Assembly: GCA_007694915.1 (NCBI GenBank)
Contig: REEV01000051.1
Coordinates: forward strand, 39,426 to 103,425
Source: Cyanobium sp. PLM2.Bin73
GTDB taxonomy: Bacteria > Cyanobacteriota > Cyanobacteriia > PCC-6307 > Cyanobiaceae
DNA length: 64,000 nucleotides
Reading direction: 5' to 3'
Positions 36,064 through 45,547 of this stretch are shown here, in pieces. The notes below the pieces were generated by a model. It searched no databases, was not told the origin of the DNA, and was given only the letters and a program-made list of their open reading frames with translations. The position numbers and the translations under genes are program-made. How positions within the stretch are numbered: position 1 is the stretch's first letter; each line of letters starts with the position of its first letter.

Positions 36064-36576
36064 ATGCGCCACATCTTTTCCCGCCTGTGCATGTCCCGCC
36101 TGTGCGCGGTTCTGCTCTCCGCCTTCCTCCTGTTCGGCCTGGCACCGGTTGCCCATGCTGATGCATCCGTTGCCGGTCTCACCCCCTGCGCCGAGAGCCC
36201 CCGCTTCCAGCAGCGGGCCGCCGCCGCCCGGAACGACCAGGCCAAGGCCCGCTTCAACGTGTACAGCCAGGCCCTCTGCGGCGACGACGGCCTGCCCCGC
36301 CTGATCGTGGACGGCCGCTGGAGCCATGCCGGTGATTTCCTGATTCCTGGCCTCCTCTTCCTGTACATCGCCGGCACGATCGGCTGGGCCGGCCGCAGCT
36401 ACCTGATCGGCGTGCGCGGTGGCAAGGACGCCACCATGAAGGAGATCCAGATCGACATGCCCCTGGCGTTCAAATCCACCCTCTCCGCCGCCGTCTGGCC
36501 TCTGGCCGCCTTCAAGGAGTTCACCGGCGGAAAGATGATTGAAGCCGAATCCAAAATCACCGTGTCTCCCCGCTGA
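36064..36576 (+). CDS. psaF: Photosystem I subunit III (PsaF)
   Basis: A 170-residue PSI subunit on the lumenal side, with an exported N-terminus and one or two membrane helices. A signal peptide (about residues 1-32, ending near V-A-H-A-D-A) precedes the mature [10 protein letters not shown], with two conserved cysteines. The helix around [15 protein letters not shown] and the Lys-rich end are standard. ATG 36064 is used; ATG 36091 would still leave a signal. psaJ follows after 11 bases. Confidence 0.96.
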   Translation: MRHIFSRLCMSRLCAVLLSAFLLFGLAPVAHADASVAGLTPCAESPRFQQRAAAARNDQAKARFNVYSQALCGDDGLPRLIVDGRWSHAGDFLIPGLLFLYIAGTIGWAGRSYLIGVRGGKDATMKEIQIDMPLAFKSTLSAAVWPLAAFKEFTGGKMIEAESKITVSPR

Positions 36577-36587
36577 TCCCTGAAATC

Positions 36588-36704
36588 ATGAAGAAATTTC
36601 TCACCACTGCGCCCGTTGTCGCCGCCATCTGGTTCACCCTCACGGCCGGGATCACCATTGAGGTGTTCCGCTTCTTCCCCGACCTGATCCTGCGCCCGCT
36701 CTGA
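36588..36704 (+). CDS. psaJ: Photosystem I subunit IX (PsaJ)
   Basis: A 38-residue single-helix PSI subunit next to PsaF. It starts [16 protein letters not shown], spans the membrane once and ends [10 protein letters not shown], a full match to PsaJ. It is cotranscribed with psaF. Its stop is one base from the stop of the convergent gmk gene. Confidence 0.96.
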   Translation: MKKFLTTAPVVAAIWFTLTAGITIEVFRFFPDLILRPL

Positions 36705-36705
36705 G

Positions 36706-37302
36706 TCAGTCCAGCGGGCCGGTGGCTGAAAGCCCTCCTCCGGGGGGCTTTTTGCTGCCCAGGTCCATCAGCCGCTCCAGCTGCTCGCAGGCCTCCCCCA
36801 GATCGGCGTTCACCAGCACCGCATCGAATTCCGCCTCAGCCGCCAGTTCAACCCGGGCCCGCTCCAGCCGGCAGCGGATGGCCTCCTCGCTGTCGCTGCC
36901 ACGCCAGCGGATCCGGCGCTCCAGTTCCTCCAGGCTGGGGGGCTTGATGAGCAGCTGACGGCCGGCCGGAAACGTGCGCCGCACCTGCCGGGCCCCCTCC
37001 AGCTCGATCTCCAGCAGCACCGGCCGGCCCAGGGCAAGCTGGCGCTCCACCGGCTGGCGGGGAGTGCCGTAGAGGTTGCCGGCGAACTCGGCCCACTCCA
37101 GAAAACCGCCGTCGCGGACCTGGCGCTCGAAGTCCTCCCGGCTGAGGAAGAAATAGCTCTCTCCCTCCACCTCCCCCGCCCGCGGTGCCCGCGTGGTGGC
37201 CGAGACCGACAGCCAGATCGCGGGATAACGGTGGAGCAGCTGGCGCACCAGGGTGCCCTTACCCACACCGCTGGGGCCGGTGATCACGGTGAGACGGGCC
37301 AT
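36706..37302 (-). CDS. gmk: Guanylate kinase
   Basis: A 198-residue kinase that converts GMP to GDP. The P-loop G-P-S-G-V-G-K-G is at 9-16. The GMP-binding [12 protein letters not shown] and E-S-Y-F-F-L-S segments are present. The ATG at 37302 is preferred to a GTG at 37356. The C-terminal coding region contains the psaFJ terminator on the other strand. Divergent from the NFACT gene. Confidence 0.95.
   Translation of the reverse strand: MARLTVITGPSGVGKGTLVRQLLHRYPAIWLSVSATTRAPRAGEVEGESYFFLSREDFERQVRDGGFLEWAEFAGNLYGTPRQPVERQLALGRPVLLEIELEGARQVRRTFPAGRQLLIKPPSLEELERRIRWRGSDSEEAIRCRLERARVELAAEAEFDAVLVNADLGEACEQLERLMDLGSKKPPGGGLSATGPLD
36729..36753 (+). terminator. Rho-independent terminator of psaF-psaJ
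   Basis: AAAGCCC (36729-36735) pairs with GGGCTTT (36745-36751) around a 9-base loop and runs into TTTTT at 36749-36753, 25 bases after the psaJ stop. It sits wholly inside the 3' coding part of the convergent gmk gene. Confidence 0.75.
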
Positions 37303-37373
37303 CGCTCCTGCAAGGCTGGGCTGCAGAGTAGGGGCCGGTGTGGGGATTGCCGGCACGGCGACCGGCGCAGGAC

Positions 37374-39062
37374 ATGGCCAGGCTGCAGCCGATGGATCTC
37401 ACCAGCCTGCGGGCCGTGCTGGCGGAATGGCGTCCTCTGCTGCTGCCCAGCCGCTTCGAGAAGGCCCAGCAGGCCAGCCCCTGCAGCCTGCAGATCGGCC
37501 TGCGTCACCTGCAGGGGATCACCTGGCTGGAACTGAGCTGGCAGGCCGAGGCGGCCCGGGTGCACGCCATCGAACCGCCGCCGCGTCAGGGTGACGGCAG
37601 CACCCTGGCCCAGCAGCTGCAGCACGGGCTGCGCGGTCTGGCCCTGATCCAGCTCCTCCAGAGCGGCTGGGAGCGGGTGGTGGAGCTGGGCTTTGCCCGC
37701 CGCCCGGGGGAAGCCGTGCAGCGCTGGCTGGTGGTGGAGCTGATGGGCCGCCACAGCAATCTGTTTCTGCTCGACGAGCAGCGGCAGGTGGTGGCCCTGG
37801 CACGGCAGGTGAAAGCCAGCCAGTCGCGGCTGCGGCCGATCGGCACCGGCGACCCCTACCTGCCGCCGCCCCCCCTGGCCGGCGATCCCCCCAGCCGCCA
37901 CGAGAGCTTCGAGAGCTGGCAGCGCCGCCTGCGGCTGCTGCCCGTGCCGCTGGCGCGGGCCCTGCGCGAGGCCTACCAGGGCATCAGTCCGGCCCTGGCC
38001 GGGCAGCTGGCACCGGCGGAGTGGCTGGAACAGCCGGTGACTGAGCTCAGCGACCGCCAGTGGCAGCAGCTCTGGCGGCACTGGTGCGCCTGGCTGGAGG
38101 CCCTGGCCCGCGAGCGCTTCCGCTGGCAGCACCGGGGCGACGGCTATGCCTGCTGGGAGCCGGGCGACCCCGCTGGCGGCGAGCCGGCCGGCACGCCCGC
38201 CACCGCGCTGCCGATCAACAGAGCCCTGGCGGCCTACTACGGCGACCACCTGACGGCGGCTGCGCTGCAGCAACGCCGCCTGCAGCTGCTCCAGCAGCTG
38301 GAGCGCCTGCAACAGCGCAACCAGCGCCAGCGGCAGGAGCAGGAGGCCCTGCTGGCCGCCATTCCCGCCAGCGAGGGGCTCCAGCGCCGGGCCGATGCCC
38401 TGCTCAGCCAGCGCCAGCCCGAGCGCAGCTGCATCGACGAAGCCCAGAAGCTCTACCGCAAGGCCCGCAAGCTGCGCCGCTCCCAGGCGGCGATCGAGGC
38501 CCGGCTGGAGGTGCACCGCCAGCGCCAGGAAGCGATCGCGGCCAGCCTCACCTTTCTGGAGCAGGCTGACTCCCTGGAGCATCTGGACCTGATCGCCGCG
38601 GAATTCCACCAGCTGCTGGGTGAGACGGCGGCCGGCGGCGGGCAGCGGCGGCCGCCGGCAGGCGGCAAGCCATCTACCGGGCCCCAGCCCCTGGAGCTGC
38701 ACACGGCCTCGGGCCTGCCCCTGCAGGTGGGCCGCAACCACCGCCAGAACGAGTGGATCGCCTTCCGCCAGGCCCGCCGCGGCGATCTCTGGTTCCATGC
38801 CCAGGAACTGCCCGGCAGCCACGTGGTGCTCAAGAGTTCCGCCGCCCCCGCCGGCGACAGCGATCTGCAGAGCGCCGCCGACTTGGCGGCCCATTTCAGC
38901 CGGGGCCGAGGCAGCGGCCGGGTGCCGGTGGTGATGGTGCCGGTGGAGCAGCTGCAGCGCATCCCCGGCGCAGCGCCGGGCACGGTGCGCCACCGTGGCG
39001 GCGAGGTGCTCTGGGGTGAACCCGAGCGCGCCCTCCGCCTGCTCCCCCCGCGGCAGCCATGA
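37374..39062 (+). CDS. rqcH: NFACT-family ribosome quality-control protein (RqcH/Rqc2-like)
   Basis: A 562-residue NFACT protein. Bacterial members bind peptidyl-tRNA on split 50S subunits and recruit tRNA-Ala to tag stalled chains. It has the NFACT-N part (D-L-T-S-L-R-A-V-L ... S-R-F-E-K-A-Q-Q), a long coiled coil (about 285-400, very Gln/Arg/Leu-rich) and the NFACT-R domain ([24 protein letters not shown]). An alternative ATG is at 37392. It overlaps tatC by 4 bp. Older annotations call this a fibronectin-binding protein. Confidence 0.88.
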   Translation: MARLQPMDLTSLRAVLAEWRPLLLPSRFEKAQQASPCSLQIGLRHLQGITWLELSWQAEAARVHAIEPPPRQGDGSTLAQQLQHGLRGLALIQLLQSGWERVVELGFARRPGEAVQRWLVVELMGRHSNLFLLDEQRQVVALARQVKASQSRLRPIGTGDPYLPPPPLAGDPPSRHESFESWQRRLRLLPVPLARALREAYQGISPALAGQLAPAEWLEQPVTELSDRQWQQLWRHWCAWLEALARERFRWQHRGDGYACWEPGDPAGGEPAGTPATALPINRALAAYYGDHLTAAALQQRRLQLLQQLERLQQRNQRQRQEQEALLAAIPASEGLQRRADALLSQRQPERSCIDEAQKLYRKARKLRRSQAAIEARLEVHRQRQEAIAASLTFLEQADSLEHLDLIAAEFHQLLGETAAGGGQRRPPAGGKPSTGPQPLELHTASGLPLQVGRNHRQNEWIAFRQARRGDLWFHAQELPGSHVVLKSSAAPAGDSDLQSAADLAAHFSRGRGSGRVPVVMVPVEQLQRIPGAAPGTVRHRGGEVLWGEPERALRLLPPRQP

Positions 39063-39895
39063 CCAACCCTCCCCCAATCCCCGCCGATCCCGGCGGCAGC
39101 ACCACGGCCGCCGCCACCCCCCTGCCGGCGCCAGCCCCGATCCGGGTGGCGCCATCGGAGGAGTTTCCCGGCGAGGTGGAGATGAGCCTGGTGGATCACC
39201 TCGAGGAACTGCGCCGCCGCGTGCTGCGCAGTCTGCTGGCGGTGGTGGTGGCCGCGGCGGCCTGTCTGGTGGTGGTGAAGCCCCTGGTGCGGCTGCTGGA
39301 GATGCCGGCGGAGGGCATTCGCTTTTTGCAGCTGGCGCCGGGCGAGTTTCTGTTCGTGTCGTTCAAGGTGGCCGGCTACAGCGGCCTCACCCTGGCCCTG
39401 CCCTGGGTGCTCTACGAGATCCTCGCCTTCGTGCTTCCCGGCCTCAACCGGCGCGAGCGCCGCCTGGTGGCCCCGGCGGTGGCGGGCTCGGCACTGCTGT
39501 TCGCGGCCGGCCTGGCCTTCGCCTGGTGGGCGCTGGTGCCGGCCGCCCTGCGCTTCCTGGTGAGCTACGGCGCCGATGTGGTGGAGCCGAGCTGGTCGAT
39601 CGAGCGCTACCTCGACTTCGTGCTGCTGCTGATGGTGGCCACGGCGCTGGCCTTCCAGCTGCCCGTGCTGCAACTGATCCTCGGCGCCCTGGGCCTGATC
39701 CGGGCCCGGGCGATGCTGGCCGGCTGGCGCTGGGTGGTGCTGCTCTCCGCCGTCTCCGGCGCCGTGCTCACCCCCTCCACCGACCCGGTGACAATGCTGC
39801 TGCTGAGCGGAGCGATCACCGGCCTGTTCCTGGTGGGGGTTGCCCTGGTGGCCCTGGTGGAGCGCCTCCGGCCTCAGCCGCAGCCGTCGCCCTAG
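39059..39895 (+). CDS. tatC: Sec-independent protein translocase TatC
   Basis: A 278-residue six-helix membrane protein that recognises twin-arginine signal peptides. The N-terminal M-S-L-V-D-H-L-E-E-L-R-R-R holds the signal-contacting residues. The F-K-V-A-x-x-x-G-L-x-L-A-L-P segment and P-G-L-N-R-R-E-R-R follow. A Pro/Ala-rich extension of about 40 residues precedes the core. It exports folded proteins such as the Rieske protein encoded nearby. Its start overlaps the NFACT gene stop. Confidence 0.95.
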   Translation: MTNPPPIPADPGGSTTAAATPLPAPAPIRVAPSEEFPGEVEMSLVDHLEELRRRVLRSLLAVVVAAAACLVVVKPLVRLLEMPAEGIRFLQLAPGEFLFVSFKVAGYSGLTLALPWVLYEILAFVLPGLNRRERRLVAPAVAGSALLFAAGLAFAWWALVPAALRFLVSYGADVVEPSWSIERYLDFVLLLMVATALAFQLPVLQLILGALGLIRARAMLAGWRWVVLLSAVSGAVLTPSTDPVTMLLLSGAITGLFLVGVALVALVERLRPQPQPSP

Positions 39896-39903
39896 CCCGA
39901 GCC

Positions 39904-40263
39904 CTAGAGCAGAAATTCAGCGGAGCGGCCGGGTGGCAGCTCCAGGGCCAGGGTGAGGGCGCGGCCCAGCCGCGGCTTGCCGCTGGTGGTGCGCAGCCAG
40001 TGGCGCACCTGGGCAGCCGTGCCCATGCCGTTGAGCAGGGTGGCCACCTCCTCCAGCCGCCTGGCGTAGTCGTCCGGGCTGAGCGGAAACGACTGCTGCT
40101 CCAGATAGGCCCACATCACCTGCAGGTAGAGCCGCCCCCGGCGCTGCACCAGCTGGAGGTCGTAGGAGGCCTGCCAGCGCTCCCGCAGCACGGCGATCAG
40201 CTCCGAGCCACTGAGGGGAACGGCGGCCTCGGCGGGCGGGTCATCGCGGCGATTGCTGGCCAC
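39904..40263 (-). CDS. DUF3067 family protein
   Basis: A 119-residue soluble protein that I match to the cyanobacterial/plastid DUF3067 family, function unknown. Conserved-looking parts are L-x-[23 protein letters not shown] and Y-L-E-Q-Q-S-F-P-L. The GTG at 40263 gives a typical length; an ATG at 40356 would overlap petC. It is divergent from petC, so the two share a regulatory region with an inverted repeat. Confidence 0.75.
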   Translation of the reverse strand: MASNRRDDPPAEAAVPLSGSELIAVLRERWQASYDLQLVQRRGRLYLQVMWAYLEQQSFPLSPDDYARRLEEVATLLNGMGTAAQVRHWLRTTSGKPRLGRALTLALELPPGRSAEFLL

Positions 40264-40285
40264 GGGCGGGGGCGGGGCGGGTCTT

Positions 40286-40302
40286 AAGGTGGCACGCACC
40301 TT
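40286..40302. promoter_or_regulatory. Inverted repeat in the DUF3067/petC divergent promoter region
   Basis: AAGGTG (40286-40291) and CACCTT (40297-40302) form a perfect dyad with a 5-base spacer. An outer pair, GCCACGG (40259-40265) and CCGTGGC (40304-40310), flanks it. The dyad is 27 bases before the petC ATG, upstream of a good Shine-Dalgarno site AAGGAG at 40314-40319. A transcription-factor site is possible. Confidence 0.5.
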
Positions 40303-40328
40303 GCCGTGGCTCCAAGGAGCAGCTCCGC

Positions 40329-40877
40329 ATGACCCAGATTCCAGCGAGCGCCTCAAGTGGTGATGTGCCCGGGATGGGTCGTCGGCAGTTCATGAATCTG
40401 CTCACCTTCGGGTCCGTCACCGGTGTCGCCCTCGGCGCCCTCTACCCGGTGGTGAACTACTTCATTCCGCCCCGGGCCGCTGGCTCCGGCGGCGGCACCA
40501 CCGCCAAGGACGAGCTGGGCAATCCCGTCACCGCCAGCGGCTGGCTGAGCGGCCATCCCGAGGGCGACCGCAGCCTGGTGCAGGGCCTCAAGGGCGATCC
40601 CACCTATCTGATCGTGGAAGGCAGTGACGCCATCGGCAGCTACGGCATCAACGCCATCTGCACCCACCTGGGCTGTGTGGTGCCCTGGAGCAGCGGCGCC
40701 AACAAGTTCATCTGCCCCTGCCACGGCTCCCAGTACGACGCCACCGGCAAGGTGGTGCGTGGCCCCGCCCCACTCTCCCTGGCCCTGGCCCACGTAACTG
40801 TGGAGGACGACAACGTGTTCCTCAGCCAGTGGACCGAAACCGATTTCCGCACCGGCGACAAGCCCTGGTGGGCCTGA
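40329..40877 (+). CDS. petC: Cytochrome b6f Rieske iron-sulfur protein
   Basis: A 182-residue Rieske protein that transfers electrons from plastoquinol to cytochrome f. Cluster ligands are Cys111 and His113 in C-T-H-L-G-C, and Cys129 and His132 in C-P-C-H-G-S; Cys116 and Cys131 form the disulfide. The N-terminal G-R-R-Q-F-M-N-L-L is a Tat-type, uncleaved membrane anchor. petA follows after 40 bases, the usual petCA operon. Confidence 0.98.
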   Translation: MTQIPASASSGDVPGMGRRQFMNLLTFGSVTGVALGALYPVVNYFIPPRAAGSGGGTTAKDELGNPVTASGWLSGHPEGDRSLVQGLKGDPTYLIVEGSDAIGSYGINAICTHLGCVVPWSSGANKFICPCHGSQYDATGKVVRGPAPLSLALAHVTVEDDNVFLSQWTETDFRTGDKPWWA

Positions 40878-40917
40878 TCTCCCCCTGCTGATCCGCCCCT
40901 CCACTGCCCCCCTCCCG

Positions 40918-41889
40918 ATGCGCGCCACCATTTCGTCCTTCCGGATGTCGTTCCTCCTTCCCCTGCTGCGGCCCCTGGCCGGTGCCGCCCTGGCCGTCGC
41001 TGTGCTGCTCGCCGCAGCCACCCCAACCTGGGCCTACCCCTTCTGGGCGCAGCAGAACTACGACAGCCCCCGTGAAGCCACCGGCAAGCTCGTCTGCGCC
41101 AACTGTCACCTGGCCAAGATGGCCACCCGCGTGGAGGTTCCCCAGGCGGTGTTCCCCGACACCGTTTTCAAGGCGGTGGTGGAGATCCCCTACGACACCT
41201 CCGTGCAGCAGGTGGCCGGAGACGGCAGCCCCACCGGTCTGAACGTGGGAGCGGTGGTGATGCTCCCCGACGGCTTCACCCTCGCTCCCCAGGACCGCCT
41301 CAGCGAGGAGCTGAAGGAGGAGACCGCCGGCATCTACTACAGCCAGTACTCCGACGACCAGCCCAACATCCTGCTGGTCGGGCCGCTGCCGGGGGACGAC
41401 CACCGCGAGATCGTCTTCCCGGTGCTCTCTCCCGATCCCGCCACCGACAGCAGCATCCACTTCGGCAAGTACCAGCTGCATGTGGGCGGCAACCGGGGCC
41501 GGGGTCAGGTGTATCCCACCGGTGAGAAGAGCAACAACACCGTGTTCACGGCTCCGGCCCCCGGCACCATTGCCGCCCTCACCCCCGGCGACAACGGCGC
41601 CACCGTGGTTGAGATCAGCACCGACGACGGGGGCAGCGTCAGCGAGACCATCCCTGCCGGGCCGGCATTGATTGTGGCGGCCGGTGATGTGGTGGCCGCC
41701 GGCGCTCCGATCACCACCGACCCGAACGTGGGCGGCTTCGGCCAGCTCGACGCCGAGGTGGTGCTCCAGAACCCACAGCGCATCATCGGCCTACTGGCCT
41801 TCTTCGCCGCCACTGCCGTTGCCCAGATCTTGCTGGTGCTCAAGAAGCGCCAGGTGGAGAAGGTTCAGGCCGCCGAAGGCATCGTCTGA
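40918..41889 (+). CDS. petA: Cytochrome f
   Basis: A 323-residue c-type cytochrome of the b6f complex. A cleaved signal peptide ends before Tyr40 (A-Y-P-F-W-A-Q-Q), whose amino group ligates the haem. The haem site is C-A-N-C-H (Cys60, Cys63, His64). The large lumenal domain is followed by a C-terminal membrane helix ([14 protein letters not shown]) and the stromal tail K-K-R-Q-V-E-K. Complete. Confidence 0.98.
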   Translation: MRATISSFRMSFLLPLLRPLAGAALAVAVLLAAATPTWAYPFWAQQNYDSPREATGKLVCANCHLAKMATRVEVPQAVFPDTVFKAVVEIPYDTSVQQVAGDGSPTGLNVGAVVMLPDGFTLAPQDRLSEELKEETAGIYYSQYSDDQPNILLVGPLPGDDHREIVFPVLSPDPATDSSIHFGKYQLHVGGNRGRGQVYPTGEKSNNTVFTAPAPGTIAALTPGDNGATVVEISTDDGGSVSETIPAGPALIVAAGDVVAAGAPITTDPNVGGFGQLDAEVVLQNPQRIIGLLAFFAATAVAQILLVLKKRQVEKVQAAEGIV

Positions 41890-41902
41890 GCGCACCCTTC
41901 CC

Positions 41903-42772
41903 TTGTCCGTTCTCGCCGTCTTCACCTCCCCGGGCCCCCTGGTGTTCCAGTGGGGCCCCGTTGCTCTGCGCTGGTATGGCCTGCTGATCGCCCTGGCGGT
42001 GCTGGTGGGCCTGCTGCTCTCCAGCCGCCTGGCGAAGGTCCGCGGCATCGATCCGGCCCTGATCGCCGACCTGCTGCCCCTGCTTGTGCTCGGCGCGGTG
42101 ATCGGAGCCCGCCTCTACTACGTGGCCCTGGAATGGCGGCAGTACGCCACCAACTGGGTGGATGTGCTGTCGATCTGGCGCGGTGGCATCGCCATCCACG
42201 GTGCCCTGATCGGTGGTGTGCTCACCGCCATCCTGTTCTGCCGCTGGCGCCGCCAGTCCTTCTGGCCGCTGCTGGATGTGCTGGTGCCCTCGGTGGCCCT
42301 GGGCCAGGCGATCGGCCGCTGGGGCAACTTCTTCAACTCCGAGGCCTACGGCCTGCCCACCGATCTTCCCTGGAAGCTGAAGATCCCGGCCGCCAACCGC
42401 ACCCCAGAGTTTCTCGAGGAGCTCTATTTCCATCCCACCTTTCTCTACGAATCCCTCTGGAACCTCGGCGTGGCCGCTCTGCTGCTGGTGCTGTTCCGCC
42501 AGGCCAGCCGGGGGCGGATCCAGCTGCCGGCCGGTGCCCTCAGCTGCATCTACCTGATGGCCTACAGCAGCGGCCGGGTGTGGATCGAGGGCCTGCGGAT
42601 CGACCCGCTCTGCCTGTTCGCCGAGCCTCCCTTCTGTGAGGGCGGCATCCGCATGGCCCAGCTGATGAGTCTGGTGCTGATCAGCCTGGGTGGCCTGGGG
42701 CTGTGGTGGCTGTTGGGCCGTGGCAGGCCACTGCCCGATCCCTCCGGAGTGAGTTCTGGAGCCGGGGCATGA
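41903..42772 (+). CDS. lgt: Prolipoprotein diacylglyceryl transferase
   Basis: A 289-residue inner-membrane enzyme that adds diacylglycerol to the lipobox cysteine, serving the lipoproteins of this window among others. It has R-W-Y-G-L-L-I near the N-terminus, [11 protein letters not shown], and the signature [13 protein letters not shown]. The TTG at 41903, 14 bases after the petA stop, gives a normal length. Its stop overlaps the cobM start. Confidence 0.93.
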   Translation: MSVLAVFTSPGPLVFQWGPVALRWYGLLIALAVLVGLLLSSRLAKVRGIDPALIADLLPLLVLGAVIGARLYYVALEWRQYATNWVDVLSIWRGGIAIHGALIGGVLTAILFCRWRRQSFWPLLDVLVPSVALGQAIGRWGNFFNSEAYGLPTDLPWKLKIPAANRTPEFLEELYFHPTFLYESLWNLGVAALLLVLFRQASRGRIQLPAGALSCIYLMAYSSGRVWIEGLRIDPLCLFAEPPFCEGGIRMAQLMSLVLISLGGLGLWWLLGRGRPLPDPSGVSSGAGA

Positions 42773-43581
42773 ACCGAGTGTACCCGGTGTGGATCGTGGG
42801 GGCCGGGCCAGGCGCCCCCGACCTGCTCACCCTGCGGGCCGCCCGGCTGATCGAGCAGGCCGAGGTGCTGGTGTGGACCGATTCGCTGGTCAATCCCCAG
42901 ATCGCCGCCCTGGCGCCGGCCGGCTGCGAGCGCATCCGCACCAGCACCCTCACCCTCGAGCAGGTGCTGGAGCTGGTGCTGGAGCGGGCCCGGGCCGGCC
43001 GCCGTGTGGTGCGGCTGCACGATGGCGACCCGTGCCTCTACGGCGCCCTGGCGGAGCAGATCTGCCGGCTGGCCGATGCCGCCATCGCCGTGGAGGTGGT
43101 GCCGGGCATCAGCGCCTACCAGGCCACCGCCGCCGCCCTGGGCGCCGAGCTCACCATCCCGGGGCTGGTGCAGACGATCGTGCTCAGCCGCACGGGTGGT
43201 CGCACCGGCGTGCCCGCCTCCGAGTCTCTGGAGCGGCTGGCGGCCCTGCGGGCCTCCCTCTGCCTCTACCTCTCGGCCCGCCACGTGGAGCAGGTGCAGG
43301 CCGAGTTGCTGCACCACTACCCCGCCGACACGCCGGTGGCGATCGGCTACCGGGTGAGCTGGCCCGACCAGTGGCTCACGGTGGTGCCCCTGATGGAGAT
43401 GGCCAGCGAAAGCCGGGCCCGCGGCCTGATCCGCACCACCCTCTATGTGGTGACCCCTGCCCTGGCGGCGCCCGGACAGGCCCGCTCCCGGCTCTACTCC
43501 GCCAGCCACCGGCACCTGTTCCGTGGCGGAGCCCCCGAAGACGATCAGGCGGCCGGTTCGGCCTCGGCGGCCACAGCCTGA
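42769..43581 (+). CDS. cobM: Precorrin-4 C11-methyltransferase
   Basis: A 270-residue SAM-dependent tetrapyrrole methylase of corrin-ring synthesis. It has the SUMT-like [29 protein letters not shown] and the CobM-specific [12 protein letters not shown]. This supports (pseudo)cobalamin synthesis in this organism. ATGA overlap with lgt. The last 37 bases overlap the end of the convergent mqo gene and code for an Ala/Ser-rich tail. Confidence 0.92.
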   Translation: MNRVYPVWIVGAGPGAPDLLTLRAARLIEQAEVLVWTDSLVNPQIAALAPAGCERIRTSTLTLEQVLELVLERARAGRRVVRLHDGDPCLYGALAEQICRLADAAIAVEVVPGISAYQATAAALGAELTIPGLVQTIVLSRTGGRTGVPASESLERLAALRASLCLYLSARHVEQVQAELLHHYPADTPVAIGYRVSWPDQWLTVVPLMEMASESRARGLIRTTLYVVTPALAAPGQARSRLYSASHRHLFRGGAPEDDQAAGSASAATA

Positions 43582-45080
43582 GCGATGCCCCCATCAGCCA
43601 GGGCAGACCCTGCAGAGTCTTCGCCGTAGAGCTCCCGAGCCAGCCGCTGCCGATCAAAGGCGCAGCCCAGGCGCTCGACGATGGCCGCCAGGTCCCGGGC
43701 GGCATTGCCCAGGCAGCAGGTGCCCCCTGGTGAGGGGGTGACGTTGAACACCAGCCCCGGCAAGGCTGGAATGCTGGCTTCACCGAGCATCAGCCGGCGG
43801 TTGGCCTTGTCGATCAGCTGCGGGCGCACGCCGCCGTAGCCCTCGGCGAAGCGCAGATCCTCCAGCCGCATGCCCGGCACGATCTTGCGGGCATCGGCCA
43901 GGAACAGACGCCGGCGCAGCCAGGGCACCTCGAACAGCAGGTTCTTGAGGATGTAATTGCGGATGTCGGCCACGCGCAGCAGCTGCCAGAACACCCCCAG
44001 GACTGCCCAATCCAGCCGCAGCACCTGCAGGAACTCCCAGAAGGAGGCCGGCCTGTAGCGCTCCAGCAGGGGCAGCAGCAGAGCCGTGGGGCCGAAGCGG
44101 GTCTTGCCCGCGGCGCGCACATCCGGGTCGCCGTGGATGGCCGCGAAGGGCAGCTTGTCGTTCTGCACCGTATAGACCTTGCCGCGCAGCAGATCGGGTG
44201 TGAAGTAGAAGCTGCCGGCCACCGGCAGGCAGGAGTACTGCTGACCGAAGCCCATCCGCTGGGCCATAAGCAGGCTGTGGGCGCCGGCGTTCACCACCAC
44301 GTGGCGGGCCAGGATGGCGCGGGGAGCGACCGGGGTGCCGTCGGCGTTGACTCCCTGCTGCTGGCCAGGGGTGGGGGCCAGGCTCACCCGGAAGCGCTCA
44401 CCCTCGGGCGTGATCTGCGCCACGCTGGTGCCCATGTGCAGATCGAGCCGGCGAGCCCCACCGCCGGGACCCCGGCTCGCAGTCACCACCTCCTGGGCCT
44501 GCTGCACGAACGAAGCCGCCAGCTCCTCGTAGTCGACGGCCGTGGCTGTGTTGCAGATGCCGATCGCCACCAGCTCCTCCGGGCGCAACTGGCCATCCAC
44601 CAGGGCCACAGCCGGTTCCCACGCAGCGATCTGCTCCTTCTCCAGCAGCTCCATGGCCGGGAAGTGGGGCGAGAAGCGCTCGAAGCGCTCGCGCAGCAGC
44701 GCGCATTCCGCCTCGCCCACAGCCAGCACCATCTTCGGGGTTTGGAACACACAGCGCCGCCGCTGGGCGGGCTCCAGCAGTTCGGCGTAGCGAACGATCA
44801 TCTCAGCCGTGCGCTTCACCGCGAGCGCCTTCTCCAGGGTGTAGTTGGTCTCGATGTCGCCGCAGTGGATCGTTTGGCTGTTATTGGTGGCCCTGGAGTT
44901 CACACGCGCCAGCTGGTCGTAGCGCTCCACCAGGGCGATGTGCCCCAGGTCGGTGTAGCGGGCCAGCTCGAACAGCAGCGCCGTGCCGCAAACGCCGCCA
45001 CCCACGATCAGCACGTCCAGCGAAACGGCATCGGGCGGGCTGTCGATCACCGGGCGGGGCAGGCGGGGAACGGAGGCCAT
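43545..45080 (-). CDS. mqo: Malate:quinone oxidoreductase-like FAD enzyme
   Basis: A 511-residue flavoprotein. The N-terminal G-G-G-V-C-G-T-A-L is an FAD site, followed by V-E-R-Y-D-Q-L-A-x-V-N-S, the T-N-N-S-Q-T-I-H-C-G-D segment and P-S-P-G-G-T-C-C-L-G-N near the C-terminus. These match the Mqo family, which oxidises malate with quinone at the membrane. A related 2-hydroxyacid oxidase cannot be excluded. It ends in an Ala-rich tail that overlaps cobM antisense. Confidence 0.82.
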   Translation of the reverse strand: MASVPRLPRPVIDSPPDAVSLDVLIVGGGVCGTALLFELARYTDLGHIALVERYDQLARVNSRATNNSQTIHCGDIETNYTLEKALAVKRTAEMIVRYAELLEPAQRRRCVFQTPKMVLAVGEAECALLRERFERFSPHFPAMELLEKEQIAAWEPAVALVDGQLRPEELVAIGICNTATAVDYEELAASFVQQAQEVVTASRGPGGGARRLDLHMGTSVAQITPEGERFRVSLAPTPGQQQGVNADGTPVAPRAILARHVVVNAGAHSLLMAQRMGFGQQYSCLPVAGSFYFTPDLLRGKVYTVQNDKLPFAAIHGDPDVRAAGKTRFGPTALLLPLLERYRPASFWEFLQVLRLDWAVLGVFWQLLRVADIRNYILKNLLFEVPWLRRRLFLADARKIVPGMRLEDLRFAEGYGGVRPQLIDKANRRLMLGEASIPALPGLVFNVTPSPGGTCCLGNAARDLAAIVERLGCAFDRQRLARELYGEDSAGSALADGGIAQAVAAEAEPAA

Positions 45081-45221
45081 GCTGACGGATCACCGGCGGA
45101 CGGCGATCACCGGCAGACCGGTCACGACAGAACTGGCGCTGGTTGAGCCGGGGCGGCAGGCGCCAGGACCAGGCCGGCAGTGGCGTAAAGTAGACAGTGT
45201 TGAGCGGCCTGGCAAATCCAT

Positions 45222-45251
45222 CCATCGATGGGCATTCCATCGGTGGGTGAG
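45222..45251. repeat. Paired CCATCGNTGG motifs between mqo and tRNA-Val
   Basis: CCATCGATGG (45222-45231, a perfect palindrome) is followed 15 bases later by CCATCGGTGG (45237-45246). They lie in the 233-base divergent gap 45081-45313, which otherwise holds only a TAAAGT box near 45186 as a weak promoter hint. Confidence 0.45.
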
Positions 45252-45313
45252 TCCAGGATTCAGGTCTTCCGACCACTCAGCCTGCAGGTCATCCTTCAGA
45301 GTCCTGCGGCACC

Positions 45314-45385
<72 letters not shown>

Positions 45386-45547
45386 TGAATTTGTTTGCTA
45401 CGCGCTTCTGTCGACCCGGCTCATGACCTGTGCCCTGGCTTGCTACCAGATTGCAGGCAGAATGCCCAGGTATCCGGGCGACCCTGACGGCGTTCGGGTG
45501 CACGGTCGATCCCGGCCGATGTCCGTTCCATCGGGGAGATCTTCTGC

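Noticed and set aside
37284..39155. Long minus-strand open frame (623 codons) across the NFACT gene
   Set aside because: Shadow of the Gln/Leu-rich coiled-coil coding strand; no recognisable domain.
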